Origin: Sergeia podlipaevii
Taxonomy: Eukaryota > Euglenozoa > Kinetoplastea > Trypanosomatida > Trypanosomatidae
Direction of reading: 5' to 3'
NCBI GenBank assembly: GCA_030849805.1
Contig: JASANZ010002078.1
Span: 1-42,725, forward strand
DNA: 42,725 nt
Part shown: piece after piece, positions 25,963 through 33,700 of the stretch
How positions within the stretch are numbered: the first letter of the stretch is position 1
How the letters are laid out: the number at the start of each line of letters is the position of its first letter
Made by a program: the position numbers and the translations under genes
Notes under the pieces: generated by a model
The model's input: the letters and a program-made list of their open reading frames with translations, nothing else
Databases searched by the model: none
Told to the model about the DNA's origin: nothing

Positions 25963-27150
25963 TTACATTTGTGGTGCCGGGAACTTGCGGAAACGCGTGA
26001 GAATCTCCATCGCATCGGCAAGTGCGCGCGTGATAGCCTCATCATCGCCAGCGAGGTGCATGAGCTCGCCGAATCTTTCGCGAGCACTGCGTAGCAGCTC
26101 CCGTCCCTTGGGATGCTCCGCAATGTTATAACTCAGCTTCGCTATAAAAACTAGCACATCGCGTTCATCCTCGTTCGGTAGCATCGCGAGAATGGCCTCT
26201 GGGAGGCCACACTCTATCGCCTGCGTCTTGGCAGTTTCTAAAATCGTGAGCTGAGCCATAGCCGCTGCCACTGCAACACGTACGGTGAGGTTATCGTGAC
26301 TAATGTACGGAAGCAGTGCAGCAAGTGTATTACAAGTCACCGCATCGCGCTTGCCCTGCGGGAACTCCCCGGCACGGGACACCACCTCTGCCGCTTCAGC
26401 AACTAGCATTGCGTCGTCGTGCGCAAAGGTTTCAGTGACAGTGTGCATGCCGTTGTTCTTGAGAAAAATAGTGAATGCCTCCTTGACGTCAAAGCTGGTC
26501 ACAAGTGCAGAGCACGCCACAGCCTTCACCAAAACATTCTCATTACCACACACTAGCTCAAGGCAGCGCTGAATAAATCCTAACGTCACGAGCATCTCAG
26601 TGAGGACAAATTGGTTGTGATACGCGTGACAGGCAACAATCACACGGAGCACCAGCACTACAACACCGTCAACGGGATCCTGCAGGGCAGCAAGAATGCG
26701 CTTGAGTGGCGCCTCCTCCTTGCTCTCCATGTCCAACAGCATTCTCTGCGTCTTTGGTTCTCGCAGTAGCAACTCCAACGCGGTGGCAGCGCGCTCACGC
26801 ACCTCATGCATTTCATCTGTGCACATGATCGATATGAGCAGTGGCAGTGCATCGTAGCTGAGGCTCCTCGCAGCGTGCTCTCGCTGCTCCACGTATAAGG
26901 CAACCAACTCGTCCAGGGCCTGCTCACGGAGACTTGCGTCTTCATCCAACATCCACCGGCGGATTTTGATAAAAATGTAGTCGTCATAAGCCTTGGTGAA
27001 GATCCTCGGGTCCATCTCTGGAACATTGGGACGAACCTCGTGCATAAGTATACACCTCTGGTTGTGCTGGTAATGCTGTTCATCCGCATACGAGTCGTAC
27101 GGGCACTCATTCTGGGGCAAGCCCTGGTACTTTCTAATGACACTCCACAT
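25963..27150 (-). CDS. Armadillo-repeat protein, RSPH14-like (radial spoke)
   Basis: A 395-residue, almost wholly helical protein starting MWSVIRKYQGLPQNECP. From about residue 55 it has tandem armadillo/HEAT-type repeats, for example REQALDELVALYVEQREHAA, YDALPLLISIMCTDEMHEVR and AVAAAMAQLTILETAKTQAI. The N-terminal segment RIFTKAYDDYIFIKIRRWML followed by repeats, and the overall size, resemble radial spoke head protein 14 (RSPH14/RTDR1, about 350 residues), an axonemal protein. The axonemal PF6 gene lies nearby. The armadillo fold is well supported, the RSPH14 assignment moderately. Other armadillo proteins of the flagellum remain possible. Confidence 0.82.
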   Translation of the reverse strand: MWSVIRKYQGLPQNECPYDSYADEQHYQHNQRCILMHEVRPNVPEMDPRIFTKAYDDYIFIKIRRWMLDEDASLREQALDELVALYVEQREHAARSLSYDALPLLISIMCTDEMHEVRERAATALELLLREPKTQRMLLDMESKEEAPLKRILAALQDPVDGVVVLVLRVIVACHAYHNQFVLTEMLVTLGFIQRCLELVCGNENVLVKAVACSALVTSFDVKEAFTIFLKNNGMHTVTETFAHDDAMLVAEAAEVVSRAGEFPQGKRDAVTCNTLAALLPYISHDNLTVRVAVAAAMAQLTILETAKTQAIECGLPEAILAMLPNEDERDVLVFIAKLSYNIAEHPKGRELLRSARERFGELMHLAGDDEAITRALADAMEILTRFRKFPAPQM

Positions 27151-27633
27151 ACTTGTGTGCTGCAGTATTGATGGTAACTACTGGAATTTGGCTAGTGTTC
27201 TTCCACACTTCCTGCTCTATTGTATCGCTTCCCGTATCGAGTCTTCTCTATTTTTTTTTTTTTGCGTTCTTTTCGTGAAGGCACAGCAATCAAAATATAT
27301 GTACAACGAGAAAAAAGGAGGAGTTTTCTTTGCCGATGTTCTTCTCTATGTGCTCCCTTCTAGGCCTCCAAACAACAAGAGACACGTAATAGGTTCCCTT
27401 GACAAGAAATGAAGGTGGGAGTAAGGGGAAGACGGTACGTGAGACAGAAAAGGAAAAGCGGACAATAGCAAAATCATACAGGAAGTCGTTTGATAGCATT
27501 ATTGATAACATTTTTTTTTTTTGAAACTTATTAGTGAAGCAATCCATGCATCATATCTCCATACAAAAAAAAAAAAAATGGAAGGAGAGGGAGTAGTTTT
27601 ATGTGAGTTGTTAACCTCAAAAAACCGTCCACT
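27151..27633. other. Spacer, nothing recognised
   Basis: Mixed T- and A-runs (27250-27262, 27511-27522, 27566-27579), no supported gene on either strand. Confidence 0.5.
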
Positions 27634-28626
27634 CTATAGCTTTGAGGTGAATCCAGCCGCCATACGCACTACCGTTTCCTGAGCGACAGACATCCACAGC
27701 CGCCCATCGCCCCCATACATACGGCCGTGATTAAGGCCACGATTGTTACCGGCCCAGGAACTGCGCACTTCATACATGAACCACTTGTCCACTCTGAGGC
27801 GCTGCGGATTGTGGAAATATATAGCGTGGTCCAGACTGGCAATCATGCGCAGCTGCTTGATAGGAAGACCATGGGGTAGAAGGCAGGCTAGCGCCACAAT
27901 GAAGTCTGAGAGCCAACAGGCGATGATAAGATGAATACGCTCTGTGGGAATCCCACTGCTGGTTGCCAGTAGTGACACGTCAAGGTTGGTCAGTGCCATC
28001 CATACGTCCTGTGGATTACTGCTTTTCATTCCATCAATGTTCATGCCCGCTCCAAGATTGAGAAAGTGTACCGACGCGGCTGCTGCATCATCACCGGGCA
28101 CGGATGATGATGATAGATTAGATGTGGAAGAGCGAGATACAGAAAGTGAATGAAGCTCCGATTTTCTGAGCTCAAATGCGTCCGCCATGCTGCCTCGATA
28201 CCTCTTTGAAAAATGAGGAACTGCAAGCTCGTGCTTCAGCCCCGGGGACTCCGCTTGATGAAAGCTTGCCACAGCAAGAAGTATTATCTTTCCCTTCTGA
28301 GACGCCTTAATATGGCGAATGCAAAAAGACTTGCCGTCTCTCAGTAACTCGACTGTGTACGTCACTGGCCCTTTGCCGGAGCTGATCGCCATGCCGATAA
28401 ACGTGATGCGCAGAGAGTGAATGAACATTGTTGCAGCATTCACTGTGCGATAGGCCGCCTCTACAGTGTTGGCAATAAGCTGGCCGCCATATGTAGCGTG
28501 TGTAGAGGGTGGGGTCCATAAATGATGGCAGCGGAATGTATTTGGTTCCACCTCGTCTAGTCGCAAGGCGTCCTTGGCAATGCTACTAAAATCATCGAAG
28601 AACTTCTGTTGTCCAGAAGACATCAT
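27634..28626 (-). CDS. Acyl-CoA thioesterase II (TesB/ACOT8 type) with PTS1
   Basis: A 330-residue double-hotdog thioesterase that hydrolyses acyl-CoA to free fatty acid and CoA. The first hotdog holds HATYGGQLIANTVEAAY, the family's G-G-Q helix, then IHSLRITFIGM and YTVELLRDGKSFCIRHIKAS. The second holds ASLDHAIYFHNPQRLRVDKW with the catalytic Asp (about residue 267), GRMYGGDGRLWMSVAQETVV with the catalytic Gln near 316, and the VRMA end. The last three residues are SKL, a type 1 peroxisomal signal, so the enzyme should be imported into glycosomes. A Ser/Asp insert (about 160-185) separates the halves. Two ATGs are adjacent (28626, 28623); either may be used. Confidence 0.93.
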   Translation of the reverse strand: MMSSGQQKFFDDFSSIAKDALRLDEVEPNTFRCHHLWTPPSTHATYGGQLIANTVEAAYRTVNAATMFIHSLRITFIGMAISSGKGPVTYTVELLRDGKSFCIRHIKASQKGKIILLAVASFHQAESPGLKHELAVPHFSKRYRGSMADAFELRKSELHSLSVSRSSTSNLSSSSVPGDDAAAASVHFLNLGAGMNIDGMKSSNPQDVWMALTNLDVSLLATSSGIPTERIHLIIACWLSDFIVALACLLPHGLPIKQLRMIASLDHAIYFHNPQRLRVDKWFMYEVRSSWAGNNRGLNHGRMYGGDGRLWMSVAQETVVRMAAGFTSKL

Positions 28627-29110
28627 GTGTCATCAAAAGGAAAGAAAAACTAACTACAGTGAATAGAGATAGACAAAAATGAAGCGCTATGTAAGCGTGC
28701 AGCAGTGCGTTGTGAGGTGTTTGCCCTTGACATTTGAAAATAATTATAAAGTGGAATAATAAGTAACGGACGGTTGGACGGACAAACAGACAACAACAGT
28801 AACAAACACATTTAGATAAGGATAAGCTACTAGGATATGTGAACGTGTGATTGCAGACACACACACGCATTGTTACAAGAACTTCCATGTGCCAAGTAAG
28901 CGCTGCGGCATACGCAGTGTTGCAAAATAGCATCAGCACATATGCATGCACACGTGCCAAAGTGTATACACGTGTGAGAAGGAGAAATGATCTACTCGAT
29001 GAATGCTTGCTATTATTGGTCTAAAACTACAGTAATAGCATGTTATTAAATTGACAGGTTAGTTACGCTAGTGCCTTTCCCGTTCGCATTTTTTTTTTGC
29101 CCTTTCTTCT
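28627..29110. other. Spacer with thioesterase leader
   Basis: The minus strand just upstream of the thioesterase reads a pyrimidine-rich tract ending CTGTAG (about 28655-28680), a reasonable splice acceptor. Otherwise AT-rich with no gene. Confidence 0.5.
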
Positions 29111-29689
29111 TCAACTATCGTCAGTCCTATCATTTTGCTGACGAAGTGCGGCCATCTCCCGTAGTTGCTGAAGCTCGCTGAGCCGCTTCTCCTTTGCCAT
29201 CCACGCCTGGCGGTCGCACGTCTCGCTGTATGTGAGAAAAAAATTCGGAGGTACATCTGCTAAGATACGCTGGATCTCGCGCTCACTGAGAGAGCCACCG
29301 TACATGCGACGGACGGTGTCCTCCACAGGCACGCGATAATCCTTGTACTTCTCCGCTATTGCACGCACCTCGGTATCGTGGTTTGCTGTGGCAATAGCAG
29401 CCATGGCCGGTATCGAGGAACTCCCTGTCACGCGGTCTGTTCTTGCCGCTTCTTGTGTAGATTGCTGCTCCACGGTACTCCTTAGCTGTGCACGCCGGTC
29501 GAGCTCAAGAGTAAAGCATCTATGACGATCACGAATACGCTGCCCCTTGTCCGCAAGTTTAACTAGTAGTTCAGGGTGACTCAAAAGTCGTTCGCACCTC
29601 TCCAAGTGCACGCGCAGTTCAGCCGTTGACATGGCACTGACATCTACAGGAGCTGCATTGCCGGCTGCGGAGAAGCTGCCAGTCTCCAT
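29111..29689 (-). CDS. Small protein with Gdown1/GRINL1A-like motif
   Basis: A 192-residue protein starting METGSFSAAGNA. Residues about 19-56 read TAELRVHLERCERLLSHPEL, then LVKLADKGQRIRD. This resembles the N-terminal helix of metazoan Gdown1 (POLR2M/GRINL1A), with its E-L-x-x-x-L-x-R-x-E-x-L-L pattern followed by K-L-x-D-K-G. A Ser/Thr/Ala-rich middle follows, then a second conserved-looking segment (YKDYRVPVEDTVRRMYGG, then REIQRILADVPPNFFLTY) and a helical charged tail. There is no membrane segment. The coding status is good. The Gdown1 resemblance is short and may be convergent helix chemistry. Confidence 0.78.
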   Translation of the reverse strand: METGSFSAAGNAAPVDVSAMSTAELRVHLERCERLLSHPELLVKLADKGQRIRDRHRCFTLELDRRAQLRSTVEQQSTQEAARTDRVTGSSSIPAMAAIATANHDTEVRAIAEKYKDYRVPVEDTVRRMYGGSLSEREIQRILADVPPNFFLTYSETCDRQAWMAKEKRLSELQQLREMAALRQQNDRTDDS

Positions 29690-30768
29690 TATAGTAATAA
29701 TATTGTGATTAAGCTTGTTATATCCTACTTAACGTTTATGTGTACTCTGAAGGTAGCATATACCCACCCATAACAGGCACCAATAAAAAATAAAATAAAG
29801 GGATTTTAAAAAAAGAAGAAGAATATGTCGAATACAAAGAAAGCATACAAGTATTTACTTCTCGCAATTAGATTAAAGACAATTTGTTTTTAAAGTCATC
29901 AATTTGAAGGTGAAATTGCAGAAGCAATGAATAAGATCACTACATTTATACAAATATATCTCTAAGTAAAAAATGGGAGATGAGCGATGGTAGAATTGTG
30001 TAGCAGGTGGCTGCACGCATCAGAACCTACCATATCCAAGCAATGATAACAGAGGGATATGCGTAGGCAGATACATGTTTTAATATATATATATATATAT
30101 CAAAAAATGAAAAACTAGATTGCAGAAAAAAAAAGTGCACCTACAGCACTGATAGCAAAGAATAAAAGCGCCGCCCTTTAAGCGTTTGCTTTTACATTCT
30201 CATACATTTTGCGTACCTATATATAAATAACGAATGTGCGGTCAACACCTTACAATAATAAAAAAAAACTTTGATCACACCACTTTTCTCAATTACTGTC
30301 AAGCACAATTCACATGCCATACCCTCGTCCACACACACCCGTTATGCGCTTCGCCTCCTCGCGCTCCGCTTGAGAGCCAAACCATTTTGCCAACTTCGCT
30401 ATCAAGGACCGCCAGCCATCCAAACCACATAAACATACACACAAATATATATATCAGGGTTTGTAAAGTGGGAAAATGGGGAGAAGGGAAAAGCGGCAGT
30501 ACAAGTGTCACACAATCCATGAAAGAACAGAGAGGAACCAACACACAAACGGAAAGCAAAAAAAAAAAATGGAAACATTAGGCATCCACATAAATAAATA
30601 AACAACAACAAAAAAAGGGCGTCCATAAGACGGCTATATACATATAGTAATACTACTCGTGTCGCGTCCAAAGTGGGCAATGGACACATATACTTTCATC
30701 CAAACCGTGGGTGATAACTGGTCTGGTTATTGAGTCAGCTTACCGTGCGAAGAAAAAAGAAAGTTGTG
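29690..30768. other. Long spacer with TA microsatellite
   Basis: About 1.1 kb. It includes a (TA)n run at 30082-30100, A-runs near 30128-30136 and 30560-30569, and a moderately GC-richer patch at 30300-30420. None of its frames has a convincing composition. Confidence 0.55.
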
Positions 30769-33700
30769 TCAGAAGGAAATAAATGAGTTCCCGTCATAGT
30801 TGTACATTTGAATATCTTCCCCGTCCTCGGGGCTTGGCGTAGAAGGCGGAAAGGCATTATCGCCAATCAGACTCCCCTCTGAGCCACCACTGTCAGAATT
30901 TTCCTCCTCTTCGCCACTGTAGTCATCCTGGTCTTGCTGAGCAACATCGTCGTAAGCGCCATACCCTGTTGTAGCATGCGGTTGATACAATTCTCCTCCA
31001 TCATCACGGTCACGCTCATTCCGCGCCATAAAATTGTTAGATAGCGCAACGCGTGGGGGTAGACACGACTGAAACCGTCTATCGCCCGTTGGCGATTCAA
31101 AGGGGCTATACGATGCGAGGTCATCGTCTTCCTCGTACGTATCAGAGGTCTTCTCTGGAGCGTCCCGCACCCCAGCGTCGTTTCCGCCGTAACTACGCAC
31201 GTTCGCGCGACGCTCTACAAATTTTGGCGGATGACTAGTCCCCTCTGCCTCAAGAGCCTCCTGCTTCTCACTAATGCGCATAAACACCTGCTCAATCGAT
31301 GTCTGTGACACGCTATAGTCGGTGATCCCATAGAGGTCCTTGTTCTCTTGCAGAGTCCAAAACGCATCCGAGAGCACCGTATCTTGAGGCAGTCCGTATA
31401 CAAAGCGCTGCCCTGCTCGCTCGTTCAAGACAGCGTCTGGGAACGCGTCTGTGATGAAGTCAGCCACTGCGTCGCACATGCTCTTGCTGCGCACTCTCAG
31501 CGACATCTCAAACCCAGTGCCGTACTTGTTTTTGAGGTGAATCTTGTCGCCAATGCACCGCAGCGCCCCGTCCACCATAATAGCCACCGTATCGGCGAGG
31601 GCCTCCACCTCCTCCAGGTGGTGCGTCGTCAGCACAACAGAGCAATTCTGCGCCACACGCTGGATCGTCGTCCACATGCCGCGGCGAGCTACAGGGTCCA
31701 TGCCAGCAGACGGCTCATCCAGGAATACCACACGAGGTGCGCCAACAAGAGAGATCGCCATCGAGAGCTTCCTGCGGTTGCCACCAGACAGATGAGATGC
31801 AAGAACCTTTCGATATTCAGTTATACCGCACAGGCGCATTAAGGCTGTTACAACGGTCTTGCGTTGGTCGCGATCGATCGCACGGATGCCAGCGTAGAGA
31901 TTCAGCTGCTGTTCCACCGTCAGCAAGTCCAGCGTGGCGTCAAACTGCGGGCAGTACCCGATGCACTGAAGAGCCTCTGCGCTATCGTCCACAACGTCAT
32001 ATCCACATATATATGCGCTACCGCTGGTAGGGTTGAACTCTTGGCAAAGAATGGAGATGGCCGTCGTCTTGCCGGCGCCGTTGGTGCCCAAGAAGCCAAA
32101 CACCTCATTTGGCAGAATACTGAAGCTCAAGTTACGCACAGCCACTTTTCCACTAGAGTACACCTTGCGCAGGTCCACGACTCTGACCATGTCATCATTC
32201 ACGCCCTCTTCCTCCTGCTCGTAGACAGCCTCTCGCTCATCCTCCACGTCAGAGTCCTCGTCACTGATCGCTTCTACGGGTCCGCCACGGTTGTAGCTCA
32301 GTTTCTGGCCCCACTTGCGTCGGCGAGGGTGGTCAATAAAAAGTGTAATAAAGGCAAAAACAGGAAACTCAATCGCCATATACACACATGGCCACCCAAC
32401 TACATCCATGTCCCACGGATCGCCAGGCGTGCCGAGCAGACTCTTTTGGTAGCTCATTGCCAAGTTGATCACAGACTCACCAACACAGTAGCTAGGCAGG
32501 AGCCGAAACGCCCACCGTAGCTTCTTCGAGGCGTCCTCGGTCTTGTCCAGCAAGGAAAGAATAAACACCAGCATAGCAAACAAAAAGCCAGCGATAAAGC
32601 TAACGCCCATAGTAATCGTTTGTGCGCTGGCATGCTCCTTGAACACAAAACTGAGAGCATACGCACCGACAGTGCTGCACACACCGTAGACAAGGAACAT
32701 GACAATAGTGGGGCCAATGGAAGACGAAGACACATACTCCTTTCTGGAAAAAATGAGGAAAATGATAATGACGAGAAACTCCGTTATAATGTATGCTACA
32801 CTGTCAAAAAAAAAGTTGGCAATCCAGTAAATGTAAAAGTTGAGACCAGAGACATTCTGCAAGTGACGTGCCCTGCACTCACGCTCCTTCACTATCCAAG
32901 CCACGGGGTTGGAGGGAAGAAATGTGAAGGGAATCATGACGATAGCACCTATCAAGATGGTCTGCACACCACCTTGAACCTTTCCGGTGTCATGGTTACC
33001 AGGCATTGGACTTGTAGTGGTGACGAGGGTGCGTGAGCTGTCACGCGTGAGATACTGAAGAAGAAAACTGTAAAACTGAGCCACCACGATGCCGGTCGAG
33101 TGATACGCGGAAGTGTTGTAAAACAAAATGGATGCGTCCCTCAGTTCGGGTACGTCGAACTGGTCCATCCCCTTGTCTTTGCAAAACATAGCCGTGTAGC
33201 GTGGCAGCGCGTGAAGTGAGTAAGTGTCAATGGTGTACCACGACATGTCCATAGCGCTTTTGAAACCACGATCCACCACCTCCGCGCCTTGCTGGGGATT
33301 CGTGATAGTGCCAAAGTAGGATTGACAATTGGACACGAGCACCTCCACCGTTTCTCCAAACATCTCCGATGTGAGAGAAAGATACTGCCCCGGTTTGTAC
33401 TTCACCAACGTAAAGAGCATCCCGATGAGGATGCACACAACGGGGCATACAATCTGAAAGCACTGCATACGGCGATCGCGCAGTGCATTCCAGAAGCGCT
33501 TCTCCATAGTGGCAGAGAACTGTGACCACAGTCGCGCACTCGATGACCCCATAATTTCACAGTTCCACACAGCATCCTCCTCCGCCCTTTGTGCCTCCTC
33601 GTCTATCTCCGCAGAGTCGGTGTCGCGATTCATGTCATCTAACGCAATCTGCAGGAATACTTCTTCAAGTGTTGTAGCAGTGAGGGAGTAGCCTCGTACG

